A stretch of DNA of 64,000 nucleotides from Clostridium rectalis (GTDB lineage Bacteria > Bacillota > Clostridia > Clostridiales > Clostridiaceae): NCBI RefSeq assembly GCF_900626095.1, contig NZ_UYZZ01000010.1:27003-91002 (forward strand), in the 5' to 3' direction. The first letter of the stretch is position 1. Every line of letters starts with the position of its first letter. The position numbers and the translations under genes are program-made. The notes below the pieces were generated by a model. The model made no database searches. It saw nothing but the letters and a program-made list of their open reading frames with translations, and was not told the DNA's origin. Below are positions 1-8,886 of the stretch, piece by piece.

Positions 1-65
1 TAAGCACGGCAATAGCGGCTATAGTTGGAATTATTTGCTGTAAAGTATTACAAAATTATTTTTAA
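1..65 (+). CDS. spmA: Spore maturation protein A, C-terminal end (partial)
   Basis: An open frame enters from the left edge (codons in phase with base 3) and stops at TAA 63-65, giving about 20 hydrophobic residues ending in QNYF. Only the tail of the protein is visible. The identification rests on context: it lies 11 bases before spmB, and spmA-spmB is a conserved pair in endospore formers needed for spore core dehydration. The short hydrophobic tail fits the last membrane helix of SpmA but cannot prove it. Confidence 0.6.
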   Translation, partial: STAIAAIVGIICCKVLQNYF

Positions 66-76
66 AGGAGGATAAA

Positions 77-595
77 ATGGATTTTACCAATATAATAATA
101 CCAATAATAATAATGTTTACTATTGTATATGGAATGATTAATAAAGTTAAGGTGTATGAATGTTTTATAGAAGGAGCTAAAGAAGGGGTAAGTATTTGCT
201 TTAAAATATTTCCGTGTTTGCTAGCGATGATACTTGCAGTGTCTATTCTTAGGGAATCAAAAATTTTAGATTATTTAATAGGTTTTATAAATCCGGTAGT
301 TAAGTATATAGGATTACCTGGGGAGGTTGTCCCTCTAGTTTTAGTAAAACCGCTATCTGGAAGTGGAGCTCTTGGTGTATTTACAGATATAATAAATCAA
401 TATGGTGCAGATAGCTATATTGGAAGAGTTGCTTCAACTATAATGGGATCTACGGAAACAATATTTTATACACTTACAGTTTATTTTGGATCAGTTGGTA
501 TAAAAAAGATTCGTCATACTTTATGGGCAGCTATATTGGCAGATCTAACAGCTATTATAATGGCTGTTATAGTAGTAAACTTTATATTATATTAA
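77..595 (+). CDS. spmB: Spore maturation protein B
   Basis: This 172-residue integral membrane protein belongs to the nucleoside-recognition (Gate) domain family. It has hydrophobic segments near residues 3-22, 40-60, 80-95 and 148-170, and a conserved loop with KPLSGSGALG and GSTETIFYT, which are typical of SpmB. With SpmA it is required for dehydration of the spore core in Bacillus and Clostridium. The start is fixed by the AAAGGAGG about 6 bases upstream. It is translationally close to spmA and is followed by a terminator. Length matches the family (about 175 residues). Confidence 0.92.
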   Translation: MDFTNIIIPIIIMFTIVYGMINKVKVYECFIEGAKEGVSICFKIFPCLLAMILAVSILRESKILDYLIGFINPVVKYIGLPGEVVPLVLVKPLSGSGALGVFTDIINQYGADSYIGRVASTIMGSTETIFYTLTVYFGSVGIKKIRHTLWAAILADLTAIIMAVIVVNFILY

Positions 596-605
596 TAATA
601 AATAT

Positions 606-633
606 AAAAGCTGTTAATGTATTAACAGCTTTT
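606..633. terminator. Bidirectional terminator between spmB and the MATE gene
   Basis: A 13-bp perfect stem (AAAAGCTGTTAAT paired with its complement) has a 2-base loop, with A-tract on the left arm and T-tract on the right. It sits between two convergent genes and can end transcription from both sides. Confidence 0.8.
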
Positions 634-644
634 ATAAGTTCAAT

Positions 645-2006
645 TTAATTTTTTAAATTTAATTGTATAGAAAGTTTTTTAAACTTCTTTTTAAATACAA
701 TAAACATAGTTATTCCTTCAAACATCCATTGAATTGCTGTAATCCACCATATATAAGTTACAGAGGATTTTAATATATATATAAAATAAATCATAAGAGG
801 GAACCTAATAAGCCAACTTGATATAAAAGATATTATAAATGGAGTTTTTGTGTCACCAATACCTTTTAAAGAGCCGCCTAATATCATGGATATTCCCATA
901 ACTGGTTGTTCTATGGCTGCAATCATAAGACATGTAGAACCTAAAGATATTACTTGGAGTTCATTTTTAGTTATAAATAATGATATTAAAATCTTAGGGA
1001 ATAATAGGAACATAATAGAGCAAAGAGACATTAAAAATGTTCCTATAATTGTACAAGTATAGGCGTATTCTTTTGCACCATTAATATCTTTTTCTCCTAT
1101 TTTATGGCCAACTAAAGTGGTGGCTGCTACTGCAAAGCCCCAACCAGGCATGAAGGATATGGATTCAATTGTTGTGGTTATTTGGTTTGCAGCAAAAGCT
1201 ATTTGTCCTAAATACATTATAAAAATAGTTCCTAATAATCTTATTAAATCAAAGGCACCTTGTTGCAGTGAAGATGGTACTGAAAGTTTTATAATTTCCT
1301 TAAATCTAGTGCGATTTAAGTTTAATAGATATTTTATATTAGGTTTTATTTTTGAATATTTTATTGTATATATGAGTATGAATAAAAACCCGCTTATATG
1401 TGCAGATGCTGTTGCTATAGCGGCACCTCTTATTCCTAGTTCAGGTAAACCAAATTTCCCAAATATTAACGTCCAATCTAAAAATATATTAATTATATTT
1501 ACAATAGCGGAGGCAATTAAAGGGGTTTTAGTATCCTTTGAGCCTCTAAGTATAGAATTTAAAACATTCATTATCATATTGAAAAAAAGACCCAAGGAAG
1601 TTATTCGCATATATATAATCCCTTGAATTAATACATTATCTCTTGCTCCTGCGTAGTATAAAATTTTTGGTGAAAATATAAAAGCTACTAATGATATTAT
1701 TAAGGCTAAAGTTATACCCAATAATACTCCAATAGAAGCGTATTCCTTTGCAGAGTCTTCATCATTTCCCCCAAGTTTTCTAGAAACTAAAGAAACGGTA
1801 CCAACAGATATACCAACAGATATAAATACATTTACGAATGTATACATTATTTCAGAACTTAATCCTACAGTGCTTACTGCAGTCTGTCCCCCATATTTGC
1901 CTACCATCATAGTATCAAATACCCATACCATCATATATAAAATCATCTCACCTACAGCTGGTAGAGCTAATGAGAGAACATTTTTTATAACACTTTTGTT
2001 AGGCAT
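645..2006 (-). CDS. MATE family multidrug/Na+ antiporter
   Basis: This 453-residue membrane protein has about 12 hydrophobic helices in two MatE repeats. The repeats are marked by VWVFDTMMVGKYGG near residue 28 and by the second-half GWGFAVAATTLVGHKIGE. MATE proteins export cationic drugs or metabolites using a Na+ or H+ gradient. I use the ATG at 2006 (protein start MPNKSVIKN) because GGAAAGGTGGGG lies just upstream. The open frame extends to 2087, but the extra 27 residues have no ribosome site. The gene is convergent with spmB and divergent from the uracil-DNA glycosylase gene. Substrate cannot be told. Confidence 0.88.
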   Translation of the reverse strand: MPNKSVIKNVLSLALPAVGEMILYMMVWVFDTMMVGKYGGQTAVSTVGLSSEIMYTFVNVFISVGISVGTVSLVSRKLGGNDEDSAKEYASIGVLLGITLALIISLVAFIFSPKILYYAGARDNVLIQGIIYMRITSLGLFFNMIMNVLNSILRGSKDTKTPLIASAIVNIINIFLDWTLIFGKFGLPELGIRGAAIATASAHISGFLFILIYTIKYSKIKPNIKYLLNLNRTRFKEIIKLSVPSSLQQGAFDLIRLLGTIFIMYLGQIAFAANQITTTIESISFMPGWGFAVAATTLVGHKIGEKDINGAKEYAYTCTIIGTFLMSLCSIMFLLFPKILISLFITKNELQVISLGSTCLMIAAIEQPVMGISMILGGSLKGIGDTKTPFIISFISSWLIRFPLMIYFIYILKSSVTYIWWITAIQWMFEGITMFIVFKKKFKKLSIQLNLKN

Positions 2007-2123
2007 ATACCCCCCACCTTTCCTAATGGTTTTATATATACTTTCGTTGGGAAAAGTATAAAAAATAGAGTAAAATAAAAATATCAATACTATAATACAC
2101 TATTTTAGTTTGGGGTGACAATA

Positions 2124-2684
2124 ATGTTTAAGTGGAAAGAGCTTTATATGGAATGTCTAAGTTGCACTAAATGCAATTTAAGTAAAGGTAGGACCCATAT
2201 GGTATTTGGGGAAGGGGCGTTAAAGGCAAAAATTATGTTTATAGGGGAAGCACCTGGTGCAGATGAGGATAGGATTGGAAGGCCTTTTGTGGGAAGAGCA
2301 GGTAAGTTGCTAACAAAAGGACTTACGGCATTAGATTTACAAAGGGAGAGAGATTATTATATATGTAATGTATGTAAATGTAGACCTAAAAATAATAGAA
2401 CTCCTTATGAGGATGAGATGATGACTTGTATTCCTTATTTAAGAAATCAAGTAGCTTTAATAAAGCCTAAAATCATAGTATGTTTAGGTGCCACTTCCAT
2501 GAAATGTATACTAGGTAAGGAGTGGAGGATAACCAGGGATAGAGGGAAGTGGGTGGAAAGAAAGGGGTGTTATATAACAGCGACTTTTCATCCAGCGGCA
2601 CTTTTTAGGGATGAGAGCAAAAAAATCTTATTTTGGAAAGATTTAAAAAGTATAAAGACTATGTTTGAAAAATTAAAGTTGTAG
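2124..2684 (+). CDS. Family 4 uracil-DNA glycosylase ([4Fe-4S])
   Basis: This 186-residue enzyme removes uracil from DNA to start base excision repair. Visible hallmarks are the cluster cysteines (CTKC near residues 14-17, then Cys and Cys separated by 15 residues in the CRPKNNRTP region), motif GEAPGADED that contacts uracil, and the HPAA motif near the C-terminus. The start ATG at 2124 is preceded by GGGGTGA five bases upstream. A GTG at 2115 in frame overlaps that ribosome site and is unlikely. Family 4 enzymes are common in clostridia and thermophiles and are sometimes mis-named as a DNA polymerase-related protein. Confidence 0.9.
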   Translation: MFKWKELYMECLSCTKCNLSKGRTHMVFGEGALKAKIMFIGEAPGADEDRIGRPFVGRAGKLLTKGLTALDLQRERDYYICNVCKCRPKNNRTPYEDEMMTCIPYLRNQVALIKPKIIVCLGATSMKCILGKEWRITRDRGKWVERKGCYITATFHPAALFRDESKKILFWKDLKSIKTMFEKLKL

Positions 2685-2742
2685 TTTTAAAAAAATTTGA
2701 ATATTTAAAAGACGATAAGGGAATGTTACAAAGATAAAGTAG

Positions 2743-2771
2743 TTGACATATAAAAAATAATATATTATCAT
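2743..2771 (+). promoter_or_regulatory. SigA-type promoter for the metG T-box transcript
   Basis: TTGACA (2743-2748) and TATCAT (2766-2771) are separated by 17 bases, directly before the T-box leader. The -35 is perfect and the -10 has one mismatch. Confidence 0.6.
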
Positions 2772-2777
2772 TATGCT

Positions 2778-3042
2778 TGAAATGCAATGATAGGAAGAGT
2801 AGTGAATGTAGTTACTATAAAGAGAGCCGGGATAGGTGAAAGCCGGTAGTAGTGAGGTTTATGAAAATGGCCCTTGAGCATATTATTTGAAATTATAGTA
2901 GGATAATACGGTAGCAACCGTTATATTGCAAGGTGATTATTAGTCACTTACGGAGGTTTTATTTGTAAAAATGAAGCAAATTAGAGTGGTAACACGTTGA
3001 ATTTACGTCTCTATACAACTAAGTTGTATAGAGACTTTTTAT
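2778..3042 (+). promoter_or_regulatory. T-box leader (methionine specifier) of metG
   Basis: The leader contains the GGTGAAAGCC stem I element (around 2836), a likely specifier ATG at 2867-2869 in a GAAAATGGC context, and the T-box consensus AGAGTGGTAACACG at 2983-2996. A strong terminator follows (GTCTCTATACAAC paired across AAGTT, then TTTTT to 3040). Uncharged initiator or elongator tRNA-Met would pair with the specifier and T-box and favour the antiterminator, turning on metG when methionine is short. The ATG specifier agrees with the gene downstream. Confidence 0.9.
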
Positions 3043-3081
3043 ATTATTAAAATTCCAAGTAAAATAAAGGGAGGGATTTTC

Positions 3082-5022
3082 ATGGAAAAGAAAACTTATT
3101 ATATTACTACACCTATTTATTATCCATCAGCTAAATTGCATATAGGAAATACATATACTACAATAGCGGCTGATGCATTAGCTAGATTTAAAAGACTTAC
3201 GGGATATGATGTAATGTTTTTAACAGGAACAGACGAGCATGGTCAAAAAATTCAAAGATTGGCAGAAGCTAAGGGAATTACCCCAAAAGCATATGTAGAT
3301 GAAATAGTAGCAGGTATTAAAGATTTATGGAAACTTATGAACGTAAGTTATGATAAGTTTATAAGAACTACAGATGATTATCATGTGGATTCAGTGCAAA
3401 AAATATTTAAACAGTTGTATGATCAAGGTGATATTTATAAAAGTGAATATGAGGGTAAATATTGTACTCCATGTGAATCATTTTGGACAGATACACAGCT
3501 TATAGGTGGGAAATGCCCAGATTGTGGGAGAGAAGTAGAAAAAGCTAAAGAAGAGGCATACTTTTTTAAAATGTCAAAATATGCAGATAAACTTATACAG
3601 CATATAGAAGAACATCCCAACTTTATACAGCCAGAATCAAGAAAAAATGAAATGATAAATAATTTTTTAAAACCAGGTCTCCAAGATCTTTGCATATCCA
3701 GAACATCGTTTAATTGGGGAATTCCTGTAACATTTGACGAAAATCATGTTATATACGTATGGATTGACGCTTTAGCAAATTATATAACTGCTTTAGGTTA
3801 TAATAGTGACAATGATGATTTGTTAAAGAGATATTGGCCAGCAGATGTACATTTAGTGGGAAAAGACATTTTAAGATTCCATACTATATATTGGCCTATT
3901 ATGTTAATGGCACTAGGAATACCACTTCCTAAACAAGTGTTTGGTCATGGATGGTTACTAGTTGACGGAGGTAAAATGTCAAAATCAAAGGGCAATGTTG
4001 TAGACCCTGTTGTTCTTGTGAACCATTTTGGAACAGATGCTGTAAGATATTATTTATTAAGAGAAATACCTTTTGGTGCAGATGGAATCTTTAATAATGA
4101 AATATTTATTAAGAAGATTAATTCAGATTTAGCAAATGACTTAGGTAATCTTTTATCAAGAACAACTGCAATGATTGAAAAATATTTTGATAAAACAATG
4201 CCGTCTCCAGTGGAAAAGGAAGAGATAGATAATGATTTAATTAATATGGCTATAAATTCACATAAAAGAGTAGAATCACATATTAATAATTTAAAAATTC
4301 CAGAGGCCTTGGACGAGATTTGGACTCTAATAGGAAGAGCTAATAAATATATAGATGAGACAACACCTTGGATTTTAGCAAAAGATGAAAGTAAGAAGCA
4401 TAGGTTAGGAACAGTACTTTATAATCTAGCAGAAACGTTGAGAATAGTTTCAGTTCTTATATCCTCATTTTTACCGGAAACTAGTAAAAAAATAAATATT
4501 CAAATAAATGCAGATATTACTACTTGGGATAGCATTGCATCTTTTGATGGAACTAAAGCAGGAACTAAAATATCAAAAGGAGAGGCTATATTTCCAAGGA
4601 TAGATATAGATAAAAAAATACAAGAATTAAATGAGTTAAGGGAACAACAAATGAAAGCTAATAGAAAAGAGCAGGAGATGGAGCCTTTAAAGGAAGAAAT
4701 AACTATCGATGAATTTGAGAAGTTAGATTTAAGGGTGGCAAAGGTTTTAGAGTGTGAAGCAGTAAAGGGTGCTAAAAAGTTATTAAAATTAAAAGTAAAT
4801 TTAGGTGGAGAAATAAGGCAGGTGGTATCTGGAATTTCTAAATTTTATAAACCTGAAGAATTAATCGGAAAAAATATAATACTTGTGGCTAATTTAAAAC
4901 CTGTAAAATTAAGAGGAGAAGTTTCACAAGGAATGATTTTAGCTGGGGCCACAAATGATGATAGCAAACTATTTGTTATTGATGTTCCAGAGGAGCTTCC
5001 AACAGGAAGTATAGTAAGATAA
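3082..5022 (+). CDS. metG: Methionyl-tRNA synthetase
   Basis: This 646-residue class I synthetase charges tRNA-Met. The HIGN signature lies at residues 20-23 and KMSKS near 298-302. The zinc knuckle cysteines CTPC and CPDC lie around residues 125-148. The C-terminal domain from about residue 545 (DLRVAKVLECE onward) is the EMAP-II/Trbp111-like tRNA-binding and dimerisation module. The start ATG has GGGAGGG seven bases upstream. The gene is single in its unit, controlled by the T-box, and followed by a terminator. Confidence 0.97.
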   Translation: MEKKTYYITTPIYYPSAKLHIGNTYTTIAADALARFKRLTGYDVMFLTGTDEHGQKIQRLAEAKGITPKAYVDEIVAGIKDLWKLMNVSYDKFIRTTDDYHVDSVQKIFKQLYDQGDIYKSEYEGKYCTPCESFWTDTQLIGGKCPDCGREVEKAKEEAYFFKMSKYADKLIQHIEEHPNFIQPESRKNEMINNFLKPGLQDLCISRTSFNWGIPVTFDENHVIYVWIDALANYITALGYNSDNDDLLKRYWPADVHLVGKDILRFHTIYWPIMLMALGIPLPKQVFGHGWLLVDGGKMSKSKGNVVDPVVLVNHFGTDAVRYYLLREIPFGADGIFNNEIFIKKINSDLANDLGNLLSRTTAMIEKYFDKTMPSPVEKEEIDNDLINMAINSHKRVESHINNLKIPEALDEIWTLIGRANKYIDETTPWILAKDESKKHRLGTVLYNLAETLRIVSVLISSFLPETSKKINIQINADITTWDSIASFDGTKAGTKISKGEAIFPRIDIDKKIQELNELREQQMKANRKEQEMEPLKEEITIDEFEKLDLRVAKVLECEAVKGAKKLLKLKVNLGGEIRQVVSGISKFYKPEELIGKNIILVANLKPVKLRGEVSQGMILAGATNDDSKLFVIDVPEELPTGSIVR

Positions 5023-5054
5023 ATATTTATACAAAAGACTGAAATTGTATTAAT

Positions 5055-5090
5055 AAAAGAGATTGTAATTTATAAATACAATCTCTTTTT
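5055..5090 (+). terminator. Terminator of metG
   Basis: A 10-bp stem AGAGATTGTA / TACAATCTCT is followed by a run of T. It lies 36 bases after the metG stop. Confidence 0.85.
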
Positions 5091-5200
5091 AATTAAAATT
5101 ATATTTTATAGATTTTATTTATGTTTTTATTTTGTATAAAAGTTATTTAAGTATGGTATAATTTATAAAATATATAAAGTAAAGGGGTATAAAGACTAAA

Positions 5201-5968
5201 ATGAAAATATTCGATTCACATGCACACTATGATGACTCATCTTTTGATGAGGATAGAAATAAGGTTATAAAAGAATTAAAACATAATGATATATTAGGAG
5301 TATTAAATTGTGGTGCATCTTTACAGGGAGCTATAGAATCAGTTAAACTTGCTGAAAAAAATGATTTTTTCTATGCTGCAGTGGGAATTCACCCTGAATA
5401 TGCATATACAGTTAATAATGAAAATATATTAAAAATAAGACAACTAGCTAAAAGTGAAAAAGTTAGAGCTATTGGTGAAATAGGGTTAGATTACTACTAT
5501 GAGGAAAATCCTCCTAAAGAGGTACAAAGGAGTGCATTTATAAATCAAATGGAATTAGCTAGGGATTTAAATCTACCAGTAATAATACATGATAGAGATG
5601 CTCATAAAGATACATTAGACATACTAAAGATGTTTCCACAAGTTATAGGGGTTGTGCATTGTTTTTCTGGCAGTATAGAATTTGCTAGGCAATGTCTTAA
5701 TCTAGGATATTACATAGGGTTTACTGGTGTTGTAACTTTTAAAAATGCAAAAAAAATAGTTGATGTAGCCAAAGAAGTACCATTAGATAGAATGCTTGTT
5801 GAAACGGATTGTCCTTACATGGCGCCTGTACCTTATAGAGGAAAGAGAAATAGGTCAGAGTATATAGAATATATTATAGAAAAGATAGCAGAAATAAAGG
5901 AAATAAATCCAGAAGAGGTTAGTTATCAAACTATTTCAAATATAAAGAAGTTGATAAATATAAAATAA
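5201..5968 (+). CDS. tatD: TatD family metal-dependent hydrolase/DNase
   Basis: This 255-residue TIM-barrel amidohydrolase has all metal ligands visible: H7 and H9 in DSHAHYDD, Glu in GEIGLDYY, His in VIIHDRDAH, His in VVHCFSG and Asp in ETDCPYMAP. TatD proteins act as Mg-dependent 3'-5' exonucleases on DNA or RNA. The neighbours metG and rnmV/rsmA form the standard firmicute order. The start ATG follows AAAGGGG 15 bases upstream, which is a loose spacing, but the DSHAHYDD motif begins at residue 5, so no later start is possible. Confidence 0.93.
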   Translation: MKIFDSHAHYDDSSFDEDRNKVIKELKHNDILGVLNCGASLQGAIESVKLAEKNDFFYAAVGIHPEYAYTVNNENILKIRQLAKSEKVRAIGEIGLDYYYEENPPKEVQRSAFINQMELARDLNLPVIIHDRDAHKDTLDILKMFPQVIGVVHCFSGSIEFARQCLNLGYYIGFTGVVTFKNAKKIVDVAKEVPLDRMLVETDCPYMAPVPYRGKRNRSEYIEYIIEKIAEIKEINPEEVSYQTISNIKKLINIK

Positions 5969-6210
5969 TAGTGTAAAATAAGTGTATATATTTTTTAAAC
6001 AATGTATGAACTGTTTAATATCATGGAATAAAATTCAATTTTTTCCATGTAAAGTATAAGTTTTTTAAAATTATTTTTAAAATTTATTTACTAAAGATAT
6101 AAATAATCCACCGGAATTGTACTGTCATTAATTAGTATTAATATAGCACTCATAATTTATTATAAATATATGCACATAGCTGCATTAGACAGTAAGAATT
6201 TAAGGGAAAT
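5969..6210. other. Intergenic region without a gene
   Basis: About 240 AT-rich bases between tatD and the YabE-like gene. I see only one imperfect hairpin (CATGGAA at 6022-6028 with TTCCATG at 6043-6049), not followed by a T-run, and no ribosome site with an open frame. Confidence 0.5.
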
Positions 6211-6239
6211 TTGACAAAACGTGTAGAACTAATTATAAT
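6211..6239 (+). promoter_or_regulatory. Consensus SigA promoter of the YabE-like gene
   Basis: TTGACA (6211-6216), 17 bases, TATAAT (6234-6239): a perfect vegetative promoter. Transcription would begin near 6246. That puts the ATG at 6258 only about 12 bases from the 5' end and supports the downstream GTG start. Confidence 0.85.
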
Positions 6240-6275
6240 GGTGAACTGTCATGCGTTTTGCCAAAGGAGGTTTTT

Positions 6276-7316
6276 GTGGTGGAAAAATTTAAAACATTTA
6301 TTAAAAACTATTTTTCCAATGGTCCTAAGGCAGTGTTTATTGCGTTGCTTATTTTGATGAGTACCACAATAATTTTATGTAGTGGGAAAAAGACTTTATA
6401 TATTTATATTGACGGTAAAGAAAATGAAATAACTACATTTAGATCAAATCTAAAAAGCGCTTTAGCTGCTAATAATATAGCAGTAGGACCAAAGGACAAG
6501 ACAACACCTGGTCTTGACAGTAAAGTTAATAATAAAGACAAGATATACATTAAAAAGGCTGTAAATGTGGAAATTAAAATTGATGGAAAGAAACTTACAA
6601 TACAATCAGCAGAAGACAATATAGAGGATATGATTAATGCTGAAGGCTTAAAATTAGGCGAATTTGATAAAGTTTCACCATCAAGAGAACAGTTATTGAA
6701 AAATGGTTTAAAGGTAGCAGTTACTAGAGTAGACACAAAAGAAATTAAAGAAGTTAAAGCTATAGATTATGCAACTGTTACAAAGCCTGATAATGAGGTT
6801 GAAGAAGGTAATAGGAAGACGTTGCAAGAAGGTAAACCTGGCGAAAAGATTATAACTACAAGAGTAGTTTATGAAAATGGTAAAGAAGTATCTAAAAAAG
6901 TTGTAAGCGAGGTTGTTACTAAAAAACCAGTTGAAAAAATTATTGCAATGGGAACAGTAGGGGTATATACTCCTTCACGTGGTGGAAGCTTACGATATTC
7001 AAAAGCTATGAAGATGAGAGCTACTGCGTATACTGCAGATTATGCATCTACAGGAAAGAGTCCTGGAGATTATGGCTTTGGAATAACGGCCACGGGTACT
7101 ACTGCTAGAAGGGCCCAAGGAGGCTATAGTTCTGTAGCAGTAGATCCTAGAGTAATTCCTTTAGGAACTAAACTTTATATTGAGGGGTATGGATATGCTA
7201 TTGCAGAAGATACCGGTGGAGCTATAAAGGGGAATAGGATAGACTTATTCTTTGACTCCAATAATGAAGTTGATAATTGGGGATTACGCTGGGTAAATGT
7301 TTATATATTAAGATAG
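6276..7316 (+). CDS. YabE-like cell-wall protein: DUF348 repeats, G5 and 3D domains
   Basis: This is a secreted or membrane-anchored cell wall enzyme of about 346 residues. An N-terminal hydrophobic segment (VFIALLILMSTTIILC) is followed by two DUF348 repeats, a G5 domain (around GEKIITTRVVYENGKEV) and a C-terminal 3D domain. The three aspartates are in VAVDPRVIPLG, AEDTGG and RIDLFF. The 3D domain is the lytic transglycosylase-like fold of Rpf/Sps and MltA proteins. AAAGGAGG lies 5 bases before GTG 6276 (a second GTG at 6279 is equally possible), so the ATG at 6258 is not the start. In Bacillus yabE lies at the same place beside rnmV. Confidence 0.88.
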   Translation: MVEKFKTFIKNYFSNGPKAVFIALLILMSTTIILCSGKKTLYIYIDGKENEITTFRSNLKSALAANNIAVGPKDKTTPGLDSKVNNKDKIYIKKAVNVEIKIDGKKLTIQSAEDNIEDMINAEGLKLGEFDKVSPSREQLLKNGLKVAVTRVDTKEIKEVKAIDYATVTKPDNEVEEGNRKTLQEGKPGEKIITTRVVYENGKEVSKKVVSEVVTKKPVEKIIAMGTVGVYTPSRGGSLRYSKAMKMRATAYTADYASTGKSPGDYGFGITATGTTARRAQGGYSSVAVDPRVIPLGTKLYIEGYGYAIAEDTGGAIKGNRIDLFFDSNNEVDNWGLRWVNVYILR

Positions 7317-7317
7317 T

Positions 7318-7348
7318 AGAGAGGAGCCATTGGCTCCTATTTTTTTCT
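7318..7348 (+). terminator. Terminator after the YabE-like gene
   Basis: AGGAGCCA / TGGCTCCT stem (7322-7338) followed by seven T. Confidence 0.85.
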
Positions 7349-7398
7349 ATAAAAAAATATATTATTATATATAGTAAATATAAATTTTGGAGGATATT

Positions 7399-7956
7399 AT
7401 GATAAAAGAAGTTATTGTAGTTGAAGGAAGAGATGATATTACTGCTGTGAAAAGGGCTGTAGATGCTGAAATCATAGCTGTTGGGGGATTTGGTATAAAT
7501 GCAAAGGTCATAGAAAGGATAAAGGAGGCTCAAAAAAGACAAGGAGTTATAGTGTTAACGGATCCGGATTTTGCTGGGGAAAAGATAAGAAAGATTATAT
7601 CTAAAAGAATACCGGGAATAAAACATGCTTATATATCTAAAAGTGAAGGGTTAAAGGATGGAGATATAGGTGTTGAGAATGCTTCATCAGAATCTATAAA
7701 AAATGCTCTAAATGCAGCTAAGTGTGAAGTTAAGGAAAAAAGAGAAGAGTTTAGTACAAAAGATATGATATTTTTTGGACTGTCAGGGGATTGTAAAGCA
7801 AAATATAAAAGAGACAAATTGGGAAAACTATTGAGAATAGGATATTGTAATAGTAGACAATTTGTAACCAGATTAAACAATTATGGAATAAAAAAGGAAG
7901 AGTTTATTAAGGCATTGCAATGCATAGATAAGGAGAATGAGTATGGAAAAGAATAA
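7399..7956 (+). CDS. rnmV: Ribonuclease M5 (5S rRNA maturase)
   Basis: This 185-residue Toprim nuclease matures 5S rRNA precursors. The Toprim glutamate is in VVEGRDD (E9), and the DxD motif is LTDPDFAGE. The C-terminal half carries the [19 protein letters not shown] segment typical of RNase M5. I use ATG 7399 (GGAGG eight bases upstream) rather than the TTG at 7387, which overlaps the ribosome site. It overlaps rsmA by 14 bases, so the two are translationally coupled, the usual firmicute arrangement. Confidence 0.95.
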   Translation: MIKEVIVVEGRDDITAVKRAVDAEIIAVGGFGINAKVIERIKEAQKRQGVIVLTDPDFAGEKIRKIISKRIPGIKHAYISKSEGLKDGDIGVENASSESIKNALNAAKCEVKEKREEFSTKDMIFFGLSGDCKAKYKRDKLGKLLRIGYCNSRQFVTRLNNYGIKKEEFIKALQCIDKENEYGKE

Positions 7957-8779
7957 TACTAAAGATATTGTTAATAAATATGGATTTAAGTTTAGTAAAA
8001 GTTTAGGTCAAAATTTTTTAGTTGATGATCAAGTTTTACAAGATATAATAATTGGTGCAGAAGTTAATGAGGAGGATTTTGTTATAGAAGTAGGTCCAGG
8101 TGTGGGAACCTTAACTAAGGAAATTTTAAAGGTAGCTAAAAAGGTATATTCTATTGAGTTAGATTCAGAGCTTATTCCTATATTAGAAAAAGAATTAGGT
8201 AGTAATGAAAAATTTTTATTAATGAATAAAGATGCTTTAAAAATGGATTTTAATGAATTAATAGGGGATGAAAAGTCTGTAAAGTTAGTGGCCAATCTTC
8301 CCTATTACGTAACTACGCCTATAATAGTAAAATTATTAACAGAAGGATATAAATTTAAATCTCTTACAATAATGATACAAAAGGAGGTAGCGGAAAGAAT
8401 AGATGCTAAACCTGGCACAAAAGAATATAGTGCATTGTCTTTATTAGTACAGTATCATTGTTCAACAAAAATAATAAGGAAGGTTTCACCTAATTCTTTT
8501 ATTCCTAGACCTAAAGTTGAATCTATAGTTATAAGATTAGACAAGTTGGAAAAACCTAAAGTAATAGTAGAGGATGAAAAACTATTTTTTAAAATTATAA
8601 GGGCATCTTTTAATATGAGAAGAAAAACATTATGGAATGGATTAAAAAGTTTAGGATTAGATAAAGAAATATTAGAAAGAGGCTTTCAAACAGCAGGTAT
8701 AGACCCAAAAAGAAGGGGAGAAACTCTATCTATTGAGGAGTTTGGAAAGTTAAGTGACAGCATACATAGTTTGTTGTAG
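7943..8779 (+). CDS. rsmA: 16S rRNA (adenine1518/1519-N6)-dimethyltransferase
   Basis: This 278-residue KsgA enzyme dimethylates two adenines in helix 45 of 16S rRNA during 30S assembly; its loss gives kasugamycin resistance. Motifs are [10 protein letters not shown] at the N-terminus, SAM-binding [11 protein letters not shown], and catalytic [17 protein letters not shown] lies in the C-terminal domain. AAGGAG with seven bases spacing selects ATG 7943 over ATG 7937. It lies inside the end of rnmV. Confidence 0.97.
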   Translation: MEKNNTKDIVNKYGFKFSKSLGQNFLVDDQVLQDIIIGAEVNEEDFVIEVGPGVGTLTKEILKVAKKVYSIELDSELIPILEKELGSNEKFLLMNKDALKMDFNELIGDEKSVKLVANLPYYVTTPIIVKLLTEGYKFKSLTIMIQKEVAERIDAKPGTKEYSALSLLVQYHCSTKIIRKVSPNSFIPRPKVESIVIRLDKLEKPKVIVEDEKLFFKIIRASFNMRRKTLWNGLKSLGLDKEILERGFQTAGIDPKRRGETLSIEEFGKLSDSIHSLL

Positions 8780-8886
8780 ATATATAGTTTTATATAATTT
8801 AAATTAAAAACTTTTCACCTTCTTGTTCACTTTTCCGAAAGTACTTCATATATTATAATGAATAAAATATATGGAGGTACAATAAT

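Noticed and set aside
1117..1626. Open frame of 169 codons on the plus strand
   Set aside because: It is the antisense shadow of the MATE gene, has no ribosome site, and its translation shows no domain.
6022..6049. Hairpin after tatD as a terminator
   Set aside because: The stem is imperfect and no T-run follows.
7222..7542. Minus-strand open frame of 106 codons
   Set aside because: Crosses the real genes for the YabE-like protein and rnmV and a terminator between them; composition is a shadow.
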